13,729 nt of DNA from Clostridia bacterium (GCA_017407365.1 JAFQWR010000249.1:1-13729); one strand, 5' to 3'. Positions 1 through 8,149 are shown, counted from the first letter of the stretch. Numbers and translations: made by a program. The notes: generated by a model from the sequence alone, not told the origin.

Positions 1-501
1 AAATATATGGAGGAATTTTTCGGCGAAAACGCAGATCGCTATCGTTATATGCACCTCGTTGATTCCTTCAATTTCTTACCCTACGGCACGATAGTTGACG
101 CCTTCCAGCATGAGGTTTATGCCAACCCCGATCTTACCCCTGCCGAAAGAAACGCTGTATGGAAAAAATTAGAGGAAACCTTCCGTCCTTATCTTTCCAC
201 AGACGGTATTCCTTATATCTGCGAGGGCACGCGCTGGCAATATCAGCAGCATATTTTTGAATCGCCCTTCTATTATATTGATTACTGTCTTGCGCAAACT
301 GCAGCTTTGCAATTCCTTTTTGCTATGCAGGATAATTACCAGGATGCCTTTAAGCGCTACTGTAATCTGGCAAAGCAGGGAGGTACGAAGCCCTTCAGTG
401 AGCTTTTAGAGGAAGCAGGCTTAAATTCTCCCTTTAAGGAAGGAGCTTTAAGTAAGCTCGCCGAAAGAGTAGCTGCTCTTGAAGCAAAATTGGAGCTGTA
501 A
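1..501 (+). CDS. M3 family oligoendopeptidase (PepF-like), C-terminal part only
   Basis: The reading frame is open from the first base of the window, so this is the C-terminal ~166 residues of a longer gene; the ATG at base 7 is internal. The protein resembles the end of M3 zinc metallopeptidases of the oligoendopeptidase F type, cytoplasmic enzymes that cut short peptides. The visible signature is the run 'DAFQHEVYANPDLTPAERNA' followed by 'HIFESPFYYIDYCLAQTAAL'. The His and Tyr residues of the second stretch belong to the family's conserved substrate-binding region. The zinc-binding HExxH motif lies upstream, outside the window, so catalytic competence cannot be judged. The next gene starts only 3 bases after the TAA stop, which suggests cotranscription. 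Confidence 0.88.
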   Translation, partial: KYMEEFFGENADRYRYMHLVDSFNFLPYGTIVDAFQHEVYANPDLTPAERNAVWKKLEETFRPYLSTDGIPYICEGTRWQYQQHIFESPFYYIDYCLAQTAALQFLFAMQDNYQDAFKRYCNLAKQGGTKPFSELLEEAGLNSPFKEGALSKLAERVAALEAKLEL

Positions 502-504
502 TTT

Positions 505-729
505 ATGGGTAAACGCTCTGATATAGAACGGCATACAGTGCTATGCCCGATTTGCCAACACCCCATATTGGATCATATGAACGTTTGTCCGCACTGCGGA
601 AATGAAATTCAGACAAGCTATTTTACTGAAGATAAGGCAATCAGTGATAAAACCAAAAAGCTAATTCGCAGCATTATCATTGCCCTTGCAGTTGTGCTTG
701 TTGTTTGGTTTTTAATTAAAAAATCCTAA
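505..729 (+). CDS. small zinc-ribbon membrane protein, function unknown
   Basis: A 74-residue protein. Two CxxC pairs (C14/C17 and C28/C31, in 'CPIC' and 'CPHC') form a probable zinc ribbon. A polar linker follows, then one hydrophobic membrane segment at about residues 53-71 and a short basic tail, which suggests the zinc ribbon faces the cytoplasm. The gene starts 3 bases after the upstream peptidase stop, and its GGAG ribosome binding site (492-495) lies inside that gene, so translation is probably coupled. Many Firmicutes carry such small zinc-ribbon/TM proteins without assigned function. I do not recognise a specific family. Confidence 0.75.
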   Translation: MGKRSDIERHTVLCPICQHPILDHMNVCPHCGNEIQTSYFTEDKAISDKTKKLIRSIIIALAVVLVVWFLIKKS

Positions 730-737
730 TATAATAA
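709..737 (+). promoter_or_regulatory. possible sigma-A promoter of the lactaldehyde reductase gene
   Basis: A perfect TATAAT (732-737) lies 32 bases before the ATG at 770. The -35 at 17-bp spacing is poor (TTTTTA, 709-714), so the call rests on the -10 box alone in AT-rich sequence. A small hairpin (AACGG 742-746 / CCGTT 752-756) lies just before the AAAGGAG ribosome binding site at 757-763. No catabolite-response element was seen. Confidence 0.35.
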
Positions 738-769
738 TACAAACGGAAAACCCGTTAAAGGAGAAGCTT

Positions 770-1915
770 ATGGCAAGAATTATTCTGAACGAAACCTCTT
801 ATTTCGGTGCTGGATGCATTTCTGAAATTGCAACCGAATTTGCAAAGCGCGGCTTTACCAAGGCCTTTGTTTGCTCGGACCCCGATCTTATCAAGTTCGG
901 AGTTACCGCCAAGGTATTAAAGGTATTGGATGACGCCAAGCAGGCATATGAGGTTTTCTCTGAAATCAAACCCAATCCCACGATTGAAAACGTTCAGGCA
1001 GGTGTTGAGGCCTTCAAAAAAAGCGGCGCCGACTGTATCATTGCTATCGGCGGCGGCTCCTCGATGGATACCGCAAAGGCAATTGGTATCATCATTACCA
1101 ATCCTTCTTTTGAGGATGTTCGTTCGTTAGAGGGCGTTGCTGATACCAAAAATCCCTGCGTTCCCATCATCGCCGTTCCCACCACGGCAGGTACCGCTGC
1201 TGAGGTTACCATCAACTACGTTATCACCGACGTACAGAATAAACGCAAATTTGTATGTGTAGATCCTCACGATATTCCCGTTGTAGCCGTTGTAGACAGC
1301 GACATGATGGCAACGATGCCCAAGGGTCTTACCGCCGCTACCGGCATGGATGCTTTGACTCACGCAATCGAGGGCTATATCACTAAGGGTGCATGGGAAA
1401 TGACCGATATGTTCCATCTGAAAGCAATTGAGGTTATTGCAAGAAGCTTACGTTCCGCTGTTGCCGGCGAGGCAGAGGGCAGAGAGGGTATGGCTCTCGG
1501 TCAGTATATTGCAGGCATGGGCTTCAGCAACGTCGGTCTTGGTATTGTGCACTCCATGGCGCACGCACTTGGCGCTGTATATGACACTCCTCACGGTGTA
1601 GGTAATGCAATTCTTCTTCCTGCGGTTATGGAATACAACGCTCCCGCTACAGGCGAAAAATATCGCGACATTGCACGCGCAATGGGCGTAGAGGGTGTAG
1701 ATGCAATGACCGCCGAGGAATACCGCGCCGCCGCCGTTAACGCCGTTAAACAGCTTTCTAAGGATGTAGGAATCCCCGCCGATCTGAAAGCAATCGTAAA
1801 GGAAGAGGACCTCGATTTCCTCACGCAGTCTGCTATGGATGACGCTTGTCGTCCCGGCAACCCCAAGGATCCTACATTTGAGGACATCAAGGCAATTTAC
1901 CGTTCTCTGATGTAA
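770..1915 (+). CDS. fucO: lactaldehyde reductase (iron-dependent group III alcohol dehydrogenase)
   Basis: A 381-residue enzyme that closely follows E. coli FucO (about 382 aa) along its whole length as I remember that sequence, including 'PTTAGTAAEVTINYVITD', 'KFVCVDPHDIP' and 'GMGFSNVGLG'. FucO reduces L-lactaldehyde from fucose or rhamnose breakdown to 1,2-propanediol with NADH. The nucleotide-binding GGGS is at residues 94-97. All four metal ligands are present: D194, H198, H261 and H275, matching FucO D196, H200, H263 and H277. The start is fixed by AAAGGAG at 757-763. No fucose or rhamnose genes adjoin it, and it is followed by its own terminator, so it appears to be a single-gene unit. 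Related iron-dependent dehydrogenases act on other alcohols, so the physiological substrate is inferred. Confidence 0.93.
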   Translation: MARIILNETSYFGAGCISEIATEFAKRGFTKAFVCSDPDLIKFGVTAKVLKVLDDAKQAYEVFSEIKPNPTIENVQAGVEAFKKSGADCIIAIGGGSSMDTAKAIGIIITNPSFEDVRSLEGVADTKNPCVPIIAVPTTAGTAAEVTINYVITDVQNKRKFVCVDPHDIPVVAVVDSDMMATMPKGLTAATGMDALTHAIEGYITKGAWEMTDMFHLKAIEVIARSLRSAVAGEAEGREGMALGQYIAGMGFSNVGLGIVHSMAHALGAVYDTPHGVGNAILLPAVMEYNAPATGEKYRDIARAMGVEGVDAMTAEEYRAAAVNAVKQLSKDVGIPADLKAIVKEEDLDFLTQSAMDDACRPGNPKDPTFEDIKAIYRSLM

Positions 1916-1941
1916 TTCATCTCTTTATTCATAAACTGAAA

Positions 1942-1980
1942 AAAAGGAGTAGACAGATCATTCGGTCTACTCCTTTTATT
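1942..1980. terminator. bidirectional intrinsic terminator between fucO and the MATE gene
   Basis: A 13-bp perfect stem (1942-1954 pairs with 1965-1977) with a 10-base loop. It is followed by TTTTATTT on the plus strand and by an eight-T run on the minus strand, so it can stop both converging genes. The MATE stop codon (1980-1982) directly abuts it. Confidence 0.9.
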
Positions 1981-3347
1981 TATGCTATTGCAATATCCTT
2001 TTTGTCCATTTCAGAAAATACCTTCCTTCGTATAAAGAACAGACATATTCCGTGAATGGCGGCTGTAATGATCCATGAAATGATGTAAGAAAGATATAGC
2101 GTGGGAAGTGTCTGGTGTGTGGCAAATACCGTAAAAATATAAATGATGCGTATTCCACAAACACCAATAATAGATACAATCATCGGGGTTAAGGATTTGC
2201 CAAGGCCTCGTAAAGATCCAACAAAAATTTCCATTATACCGCATAAAAAATACGGTACACAAATATATTTCATACGCTGTATTCCGTACGCAATTACCTC
2301 CGGAGAATCGGTATACAGACGAAGAAGCGGCTCTCCAAGAAGATAGAAGCCGACCCCCATCACAATACCTATTACAGATACAATAATCAGACAGTTAAAC
2401 AAGGTGACGTCAATATTCTTTTTCTTACCGGCGCCGTAATTCTGTCCCGTAAAGGTCAGGCAAGCCTGATACACCGCATTCATTGAGGTATACACAAAGC
2501 CCTCAATATTTGCCGCTTCAGCATTTCCGGTTACTGCATAATCTCCAAATATATTGATGGAGGATTGAATGATTACATTTGAAAAGGAGAAGATGCATCC
2601 TTGAATTCCCGCAGGTAAACCAATATACAGAATATCCTTTAAGGCGTCCTTATAAATTCCGATACGCTTCATCGTAACCTTACAAAGCCCATCCATGCGC
2701 ATCATATAAACCAGAATACAGGCAGCGGAAATAACTTGAGAAATAACGGTTGCCGCCGCCACACCTGCAACATCCATATGCAAAAAATAAACGAAAATAA
2801 AATTCAGCGCTACATTTACAATACCTGTGGATGCGAGGATCAGCAGAGGTGTTTTATTATTCCCTTTGGCTCTCAGCAAAGAAGCACAGAAATTATATAA
2901 AAAGTTAAAGGGTGTACCAAGGAAAAAGATTTTAAGATACAGGGTGGAAAGAGGCAGCAAGCTATCCTTGGGAACATTCATCAGAACCAATAGGTATTCA
3001 GAAAAGAAAAAACCGATAATCCCAATAACAATACCGCATAAAAAGCTGATGCAGACGGAGGTATGAACAACACGGTCCAACTTTTCCATTTGCTTTGCTC
3101 CGATATAGCGGGAAGCCGTTGCGCATGCACCAACCGAAAGACCGATAAACAAATTGATAATCAGATTGACAAGAGAGCCCGTAGAGCCAACAGCACCTGC
3201 AGAGGCATCACTTGCAAACCGCCCAACAATAATGATATCTGCAGCATTATACAAAAGCTGTAAAATACCCGTAAACATCAGGGGCAACGAAAATAAAATT
3301 ATTTTCCCGAATAAAGGTCGGGTACACATATCCATTTCTTTTTTCAT
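1980..3347 (-). CDS. MATE family efflux transporter
   Basis: A 455-residue, strongly hydrophobic protein of the usual MATE length, with about 12 membrane segments in two halves. The N-terminus 'PLFGKIILFSLPLMFTGILQ' followed by 'LYNAADIIIVGRF' is characteristic of the family, as are 'GLSVGACATASRYIGAK' in the first half and 'TFTGQNYGAGK' in the second. MATE proteins are Na+- or H+-driven multidrug or toxin exporters in the cytoplasmic membrane; the substrate cannot be read from sequence. The start is supported by AGGTGA (3351-3356, minus strand) 3 bases from the ATG, a short spacing. The upstream tRNA terminator ends only 25 bases before the start codon, leaving little room for a separate promoter. 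No adjacent regulator is seen. Confidence 0.92.
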   Translation of the reverse strand: MKKEMDMCTRPLFGKIILFSLPLMFTGILQLLYNAADIIIVGRFASDASAGAVGSTGSLVNLIINLFIGLSVGACATASRYIGAKQMEKLDRVVHTSVCISFLCGIVIGIIGFFFSEYLLVLMNVPKDSLLPLSTLYLKIFFLGTPFNFLYNFCASLLRAKGNNKTPLLILASTGIVNVALNFIFVYFLHMDVAGVAAATVISQVISAACILVYMMRMDGLCKVTMKRIGIYKDALKDILYIGLPAGIQGCIFSFSNVIIQSSINIFGDYAVTGNAEAANIEGFVYTSMNAVYQACLTFTGQNYGAGKKKNIDVTLFNCLIIVSVIGIVMGVGFYLLGEPLLRLYTDSPEVIAYGIQRMKYICVPYFLCGIMEIFVGSLRGLGKSLTPMIVSIIGVCGIRIIYIFTVFATHQTLPTLYLSYIISWIITAAIHGICLFFIRRKVFSEMDKKDIAIA

Positions 3348-3372
3348 ATTTCACCTGAGAAGAGCTTAGCAC

Positions 3373-3410
3373 AAAAAAAAGAGCGTAAACCGAACGTTCG
3401 ATTTACACTC
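3373..3410 (-). terminator. intrinsic terminator of the tRNA-Leu gene
   Basis: On the minus strand, 14 pairs form between 3397-3410 and 3381-3394 (two are G-T), with a tight CGAACG-type apex and an unbroken eight-T run (3373-3380). It starts 4 bases after the tRNA CCA end and lies 25 bases before the MATE start codon. Confidence 0.85.
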
Positions 3411-3414
3411 AGGG

Positions 3415-3501
3415 TGGTGCCGGTGGTGGGACTCGAACCCACACGATGTCGCCATCAACGGATTTTGAGTCCGCCTCGTCTGCCAATTCCAACACACCGG
3501 C
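3415..3501 (-). tRNA. tRNA-Leu (anticodon CAA), CCA encoded
   Basis: On the minus strand the 7-bp acceptor stem GCCGGTG/CACCGGC pairs 3495-3501 with 3419-3425. Discriminator A is at 3418 and CCA is genomically encoded at 3415-3417. The anticodon loop CTCAAAA (3463-3469) gives anticodon CAA (3465-3467), which reads UUG. A long variable arm (around 'TGATGGCGACATCG') and the T-loop GGTTCGAGTCC are typical of a class II leucine tRNA. Confidence 0.96.
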
Positions 3502-3528
3502 GCATTGCTTCTTATCGACAGCCACTAT

Positions 3529-3557
3529 ATTCTACCATATTCATAAAAAAAAGGCAA
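3529..3557 (-). promoter_or_regulatory. sigma-A promoter of tRNA-Leu
   Basis: On the minus strand, TTGCCT (3552-3557), a 17-bp spacer and TAGAAT (3529-3534). The -10 box ends 27 bases before the mature tRNA 5' end, as expected for a short processed leader. Confidence 0.75.
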
Positions 3558-3585
3558 CATTTTTTTAATAGGTAAAAGGAAAAAC

Positions 3586-3614
3586 TTGTTGATTTTTTGT
3601 ATTTAAGGTATAAT
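3586..3614 (+). promoter_or_regulatory. sigma-A promoter of the polA operon
   Basis: TTGTTG (3586-3591), a 17-bp spacer and a perfect TATAAT (3609-3614), ending 35 bases before the polA ATG. It is back to back with the tRNA promoter; the two -35 boxes are 28 bases apart. Confidence 0.75.
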
Positions 3615-3649
3615 AAATAATAGCAGTTGTTTGATAGGAGGATCCCTAT

Positions 3650-6199
3650 ATGTTGCGTATTGTTTTAATAGACGGCAACAGCTTAATCAACCGTGCTTTT
3701 TTTGCGACACCCGCTCTTACAAATTCGCAGGGTGTTTATACAAATGCCGTTTACGGATTTATCAATATGCTCGTCCGTATTATTGAGGATGTTCAGCCCT
3801 CTCATCTTGCCGTTGCATTCGATATGCGTGCAAAAACCTTCCGCCATCTTCTTTACGACGGTTATAAGGCAACACGAAAGGGAATGCCTGCTGAGCTTGC
3901 CTCCCAGATGCCAATTTTACACGATGTCTTAAAAACCATGGGCATCTGTATTTTAGAGCAGGAGGGTATTGAAGCAGACGATATCATTGGCACAGTTGCC
4001 AAACGATTTGGCATTCCTACCGTTATCGTAACCGGTGACCGTGACGCACTTCAACTTGTTGACAGCAACATTCAGGTTTACTTAACAAAACGGGGTATCA
4101 CCGAAATTGACGAAATCGATGAAATAAATATCAAGGAGAAATTTGGTTTTTCTGCCGCACAGGTAATTGAATATAAAGCTCTCAGCGGAGATAGCTCAGA
4201 TAATATTCCCGGCGTAAAGGGTGTAGGAGATAAAACAGCACTTTCTCTTTTAGAGCAATATGGCAATATTGACGGTGTTTATGAAAGCATCTCCCAAATT
4301 AAAGGAAAATTAAAGGAAAAGCTTGAAGCAGACCGTGAAATGGCATATCTGAGCCGCGAGCTTGCAACAATCAAAACAGATTGTAATCTTGCCGTAACTC
4401 TTGCCGATATGGAATACAGCTATCCGTTCAGCGAAAAGGTCAGGCAGCAATTTGAGCAGTTAGAGTTCAGATCTTTACTGAAGCGAGATAGTATTTTTAG
4501 TGCTGCAATCAGTTTACCTGAAAAAGAGGTTACCTCCGTACAGGTCAATACTTTAACAGAGTGGAATAAGCTTTTAAGCAATTCTGTTGCAGTCATTGCT
4601 ATCTGGGCGAATAACGGATGCTATCATGTTGCGTTTGATGAAGATACCGATTATTTTCCTGTTGTTGAGGACTCCTTGTTTCCTGATATAATAACCACCG
4701 AAGCGTTCTGGAACAGCATTGCTCCCTTCTTACAGAATGAATCTGTGAAAAAACTGGTTTTCGATGTAAAGGGTCTTTACGGTATTCTGAAGGAATATCA
4801 GATCACCTTAAACGGTCAGGTAGAGGATCTTGCTATACTGAAATATCTTACTGATGGCTCAGTTGACCCAAAAGACGAAAAAAGTATGCTTACGTCCGAG
4901 GGCTATCCTGAAGAAAACGGAGCAGCCGCGTTTTTTGAAATTGAAAAAACCTGCAAGGAAAAAATCGAACAGTACGAAATGCAGAATTTATATTCGCTTG
5001 AGTGTAAGGTTGCGGATGTTCTTGCACAGATGGAAGAGGATGGCTTCCATATCGACCTTTCTGTTTTAACAGAGCTTGGCAACAAATACAAGAGTGAAAT
5101 TGCTCTTTTGCAGGAGCAAATTTACGCACTAGCCGATGAAAAATTCAATATCAATTCTCCGCGACAGCTTGGTTCAATTTTATTTGAAAAGCTTGGGTTA
5201 AAGCACGGAAGAAAGACCAAAACGGGCTATTCCACCGATAATGACGTACTTGAAGGTCTGATAAACGACCACGAAATCATTCCTTTGATCATCAGCTTCC
5301 GAAAACTAACAAAGCTTGTAAGCGTGTACATCGACGGAATGCTGCCTTTGGTTGATAAACAAACGGGTGTGGTGCATACCGTATTTAAGCAGACTCTTAC
5401 CACAACAGGCAGGCTATCGAGTGCAGAGCCTAATTTGCAGAATATTCCTGTAAGAACAGAGGAGGGTAAGGAGCTTCGCAAAATGTTTGTCTCTGGCGAC
5501 GAAAACCGTGTTCTTGTTTCTGCCGATTATTCTCAGATTGAATTACGCTTGCTTGCCCATTATTCCGGGGATGATACTCTGTTAAACGCATTCAACAGCG
5601 GTGAAGATATTCACGCAGCAACTGCCGCAAGAGTAAACGGAATCAGCATTCAGGATGTAACACCCGAAATGCGAAGAGCGGCAAAGGCTATCAATTTCGG
5701 CATCATTTACGGCATCAGTGATTACGGGCTTGCCGTTCAATTAAATATCACCCGACGCGAGGCGGCGGATATCATCAAAGCTTACCTCGAAACCTATGCA
5801 AAAATAGATGAATTCCGAAAACAATCGATTGAATCTGCAAGGGCAAACGGTTACGCCAAAACATTATATAACAGAAGAAGACGAATCCCGGAGCTTTCCT
5901 CCTCAAATTACAATACAAGATCGTTTGGCGAGCGCGTGGCAATGAATATGCCGCTGCAGGGAAGCGCCGCAGACCTCATTAAGCTTGCAATGGTTGGAGT
6001 GCACAGCGAGCTTAAAAGGCGAGGTTTACAATCGCGGCTGATTCTGCAGGTTCATGACGAGCTGATTGTTGATACATTAAAGGAGGAGCTGAGCGAGGTG
6101 GAGGAAATACTCCGAACAAATATGGAAAATATTCTGCCTCTTCATGTATCTACCCCTGTGGAAATAAATGTTGGAAGAAATTGGTATGAAACAAAATAA
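3650..6199 (+). CDS. polA: DNA polymerase I, proofreading domain apparently inactive
   Basis: An 849-residue family A polymerase that fills gaps and removes RNA primers in repair and Okazaki fragment maturation. The N-terminal 5' nuclease (about 1-280) shows 'LIDGNSLINRAF', 'EADDIIG', 'GDRDALQLV' and the helix-three-turn-helix 'GDSSDNIPGVKGVGDKTA'. The middle region (about 300-470) corresponds to the 3'-5' exonuclease fold but lacks the catalytic Asp-x-Glu: the equivalent strand reads 'VAVIAIWANNG' (313-323). The enzyme therefore probably cannot proofread, as in many Firmicutes PolA proteins. The polymerase domain has motif A 'DYSQIELR' (626-633), motif B 'RRAAKAINFGIIYG' and motif C 'HDE' (802-804). 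AGGAGG at 3636-3641 fixes the start. The 3' end overlaps coaE. Confidence 0.97.
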   Translation: MLRIVLIDGNSLINRAFFATPALTNSQGVYTNAVYGFINMLVRIIEDVQPSHLAVAFDMRAKTFRHLLYDGYKATRKGMPAELASQMPILHDVLKTMGICILEQEGIEADDIIGTVAKRFGIPTVIVTGDRDALQLVDSNIQVYLTKRGITEIDEIDEINIKEKFGFSAAQVIEYKALSGDSSDNIPGVKGVGDKTALSLLEQYGNIDGVYESISQIKGKLKEKLEADREMAYLSRELATIKTDCNLAVTLADMEYSYPFSEKVRQQFEQLEFRSLLKRDSIFSAAISLPEKEVTSVQVNTLTEWNKLLSNSVAVIAIWANNGCYHVAFDEDTDYFPVVEDSLFPDIITTEAFWNSIAPFLQNESVKKLVFDVKGLYGILKEYQITLNGQVEDLAILKYLTDGSVDPKDEKSMLTSEGYPEENGAAAFFEIEKTCKEKIEQYEMQNLYSLECKVADVLAQMEEDGFHIDLSVLTELGNKYKSEIALLQEQIYALADEKFNINSPRQLGSILFEKLGLKHGRKTKTGYSTDNDVLEGLINDHEIIPLIISFRKLTKLVSVYIDGMLPLVDKQTGVVHTVFKQTLTTTGRLSSAEPNLQNIPVRTEEGKELRKMFVSGDENRVLVSADYSQIELRLLAHYSGDDTLLNAFNSGEDIHAATAARVNGISIQDVTPEMRRAAKAINFGIIYGISDYGLAVQLNITRREAADIIKAYLETYAKIDEFRKQSIESARANGYAKTLYNRRRRIPELSSSNYNTRSFGERVAMNMPLQGSAADLIKLAMVGVHSELKRRGLQSRLILQVHDELIVDTLKEELSEVEEILRTNMENILPLHVSTPVEINVGRNWYETK

Positions 6200-6785
6200 T
6201 GTTGCGTATCTTATCGGTATAATCGGTAAAATCGGCAGTGGAAAATCCCTTGCAGGAAAGTATCTCAGAGGCAAAAATCTCATTGTTTTAGACTCCGATA
6301 AAATTTCCAGAGAGTTAACCGACGGAAGAGATAAAGCGGTTATTTCAGCCATTTCTGAGGCTCTGAATGCAAATATCACGCGCAAGGACGGCTCTATGGA
6401 CAGAAAAGCCGTAGCAGAAATCGTATTCCGTGATGAACAGAAGCGAAAAGCATTGGAAAGCATCATTCATCCTGCCGTTTGGGTAAAAATAAAGCAGGAA
6501 AAAGAATGTCATTCTTCCGTTATGTTTGTTGAGCTTCCATTGATTCCCTCAGAGGAATACCTTCCCATTCTGAACGAAATCTGGCTGATTGAGGCAGGTG
6601 AAAGCGTGAGGTTATCGCGCGTAATCAGCCGTGACGGCTTAACAGAGGCGCAGGTCCTTTTACGTATGCAATCTCAGGATACAAAAGATTATCATTCCTT
6701 GCCATTTACGAGAATAATCAGAAATGACGGTACAATAGAGGAATTCTATCAAAAATTAGATGAAGCAATAAAAGAGGTATTATAA
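6186..6785 (+). CDS. coaE: dephospho-CoA kinase
   Basis: This enzyme phosphorylates the ribose 3'-OH of dephospho-CoA, the last step of coenzyme A synthesis in the cytoplasm. With the chosen start the protein has 199 residues, normal for the family. It shows the Walker A loop 'GKIGSGKS' (14-21), the substrate-side 'DSD' (36-38) and 'IHPAVW', then 'VMFVELPLIPSEEY' in place of the usual 'D-x-PLL-x-E' stretch. The ATG at 6186 is preceded at 8 bases by GGAAG (6173-6177). An ATG at 6168 would add six residues but has a poorer ribosome binding site. The gene overlaps polA by 14 bases, and the next gene follows at once, so the three form an operon. Confidence 0.92.
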   Translation: MKQNNVAYLIGIIGKIGSGKSLAGKYLRGKNLIVLDSDKISRELTDGRDKAVISAISEALNANITRKDGSMDRKAVAEIVFRDEQKRKALESIIHPAVWVKIKQEKECHSSVMFVELPLIPSEEYLPILNEIWLIEAGESVRLSRVISRDGLTEAQVLLRMQSQDTKDYHSLPFTRIIRNDGTIEEFYQKLDEAIKEVL

Positions 6786-6803
6786 TTGAGATCAAGGAGG
6801 TAT

Positions 6804-7352
6804 ATGAAAAGGATTATCCTGAGAATCATCCTTAGCGCTACAGCCACGGTACTGCTTGCCGTTACGGTTTTGGGTATTATCTTTTTTGTGGAAGAATTTT
6901 CCACACCTCTAACATTTTCAGAAGAAATATCACAGTATTGCTATCTGTACGGTGTAGATGTAAACCTTGTTTACGCCATAGTAAAAGCAGAAAGCGGTTT
7001 TGACGAGTATGCTGTTTCTAAAAAGGGAGCACAGGGGCTTATGCAGCTGATGCCTCAGACGCAGGCGTTTGTAGCAATCAATCTGAACATGACAGAAGGC
7101 TACGATATCTTTCAACCGGAAGTCAACCTACAAATGGGCATTTGGTATCTGAGCTATCTTTTTCAGAAATTCAAAGCAATTCCACTGGTAATATGTGCGT
7201 ATAACGCAGGAGAGGGCAACGTTAAGCTTTGGATAGACGCATACGGTACTGAGGACGGCTCATTAAAGCAAATACCGTATAAGGAAACAAAGCACTATCT
7301 GAATAAGGTTTTACGGTATTATCAGCACTACAAGAACAAATACGGATATTAA
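6804..7352 (+). CDS. membrane-anchored lytic transglycosylase (SLT domain)
   Basis: A 182-residue murein-cleaving enzyme of the Slt70-type (GH23-like) lytic transglycosylase group. An N-terminal membrane segment (about 5-28) serves as signal anchor, putting the catalytic domain outside the cell. The catalytic Glu is E63 in 'VKAESGFDEYAVS'. The family motifs 'GLMQLMP' (78-84) and 'AYNAGEGNV' (132-140) are intact. The domain fills the rest of the protein, with no extra wall-binding module. ATG 6804 has a strong AAGGAGG (6794-6800) but only 3 bases away. A TTG at 6786, directly after the coaE stop, is an alternative start adding six residues. Last gene of the polA operon. Confidence 0.88.
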   Translation: MKRIILRIILSATATVLLAVTVLGIIFFVEEFSTPLTFSEEISQYCYLYGVDVNLVYAIVKAESGFDEYAVSKKGAQGLMQLMPQTQAFVAINLNMTEGYDIFQPEVNLQMGIWYLSYLFQKFKAIPLVICAYNAGEGNVKLWIDAYGTEDGSLKQIPYKETKHYLNKVLRYYQHYKNKYGY

Positions 7353-7382
7353 AAAACGCTCTGATATTTTCAGGGCGTTTTT
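7352..7382. terminator. bidirectional terminator between the polA operon and sigK
   Basis: A 13-bp stem with one G-T pair (7352-7364 with 7370-7382) and a 5-base loop, flanked by A and T runs so that it can work in both directions. It begins in the lytic transglycosylase stop codon and ends 8 bases before the sigK stop. Confidence 0.9.
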
Positions 7383-7389
7383 CTTATAC

Positions 7390-8094
7390 TTATAATTCAA
7401 ATTTCGTTCTGTCGATGTGCTCCCGTATTTTCATCAGCGCTCTTTTTTCAATACGTGAAACATACGAGCGGGAAATTTTCAGTTTTTTTCCTACCTCCTT
7501 TTGCGTACGGACAGGATTACCCAAAAGTCCGTAGCGATCCACCATCACGGTATATTCTCTTTTTGATAGCACGCTTCGCATTATTTCATCAATTCTTTCA
7601 CGGAGCAATTGATTATCTACCTTACGAAAGGTGTTTTCTTCTGTATCACTGATAAGATCGATTACCGTAAGCTCGTTTCCCTCTGTATCGTTGCCGATCG
7701 GAGATGAAAGAGAAACTACATTCTTATGCTTCTTATTCGAGCGTATCATCATCAATACTTCATTTTCTATACATCTTGCAGCGAAAGTGGCAAGCTGTGT
7801 ACCCTTATCCGGGTCAAAGGTAGCAATTGCTTTCATTAAGCCGATTGTACCAACCGAAATTAAATCATCGTTTTCACCAACGTTAGAATATTTTTTTACA
7901 ATATGAGCAACAAGCCGTAGATTATGCTTAATCAGAATTTCTTTTGCTTGCTCATCGCCCGATGCTTTATATTGATGCAAATACCTCGCTTCATCTTCAG
8001 ATGAAAGAGGAGGAGGAAAGGATGAACGGGAGGAAAGAGAGGAAGTAAAGAAAAATAACTTTGATAAAAGCAGCAGAATACCCTGAAAAATCAT
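7390..8094 (-). CDS. sigK: RNA polymerase sporulation sigma factor sigma-K, with pro-sequence
   Basis: A 234-residue sigma-70 family protein matching SigK, the late mother-cell sigma factor that directs coat and late spore genes. The hydrophobic N-terminus (about 1-17, 'MIFQGILLLLSKLFFF') followed by 'FPPPLSSEDEARYL' parallels the Bacillus pro-sigma-K leader, which keeps the factor membrane-bound until SpoIVFB cleaves it. Region 2 (about 56-125) contains 'HNLRLVAHIVKKYS' and 'DDLISVGTIGLMKAI'. Region 4 (about 178-228) ends in 'ISRSYVSRIEKRALMKI', nearly identical to the Bacillus protein. The gene is uninterrupted, with no skin-type element. TAAGGAG (8100-8106, minus strand) fixes the start. 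The best alternative, sigma-E, is less likely given the N-terminus and the promoter. Confidence 0.93.
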   Translation of the reverse strand: MIFQGILLLLSKLFFFTSSLSSRSSFPPPLSSEDEARYLHQYKASGDEQAKEILIKHNLRLVAHIVKKYSNVGENDDLISVGTIGLMKAIATFDPDKGTQLATFAARCIENEVLMMIRSNKKHKNVVSLSSPIGNDTEGNELTVIDLISDTEENTFRKVDNQLLRERIDEIMRSVLSKREYTVMVDRYGLLGNPVRTQKEVGKKLKISRSYVSRIEKRALMKIREHIDRTKFEL

Positions 8095-8120
8095 AATTGC
8101 TCCTTACAAAAGATCAAGAT

Positions 8121-8149
8121 AATGTATGAACTCGCAATACATTTTATGA
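8121..8149 (-). promoter_or_regulatory. sigma-E-type promoter of sigK
   Basis: On the minus strand, CATACATT (8121-8128) matches the Bacillus sigma-E -10 consensus CATACAnT exactly. TCATAAA (8143-8149), 14 bp upstream of CATACA, matches 5 of 7 positions of the -35 consensus KMATATT. Transcription would start about 20 bases before the sigK ATG. In Bacillus sigK is indeed transcribed by sigma-E. Confidence 0.72.

Noticed and set aside
1127..1417. Minus-strand open frames inside fucO and other long genes
   Set aside because: These are shadows of well-supported genes, without ribosome binding sites or family resemblance.
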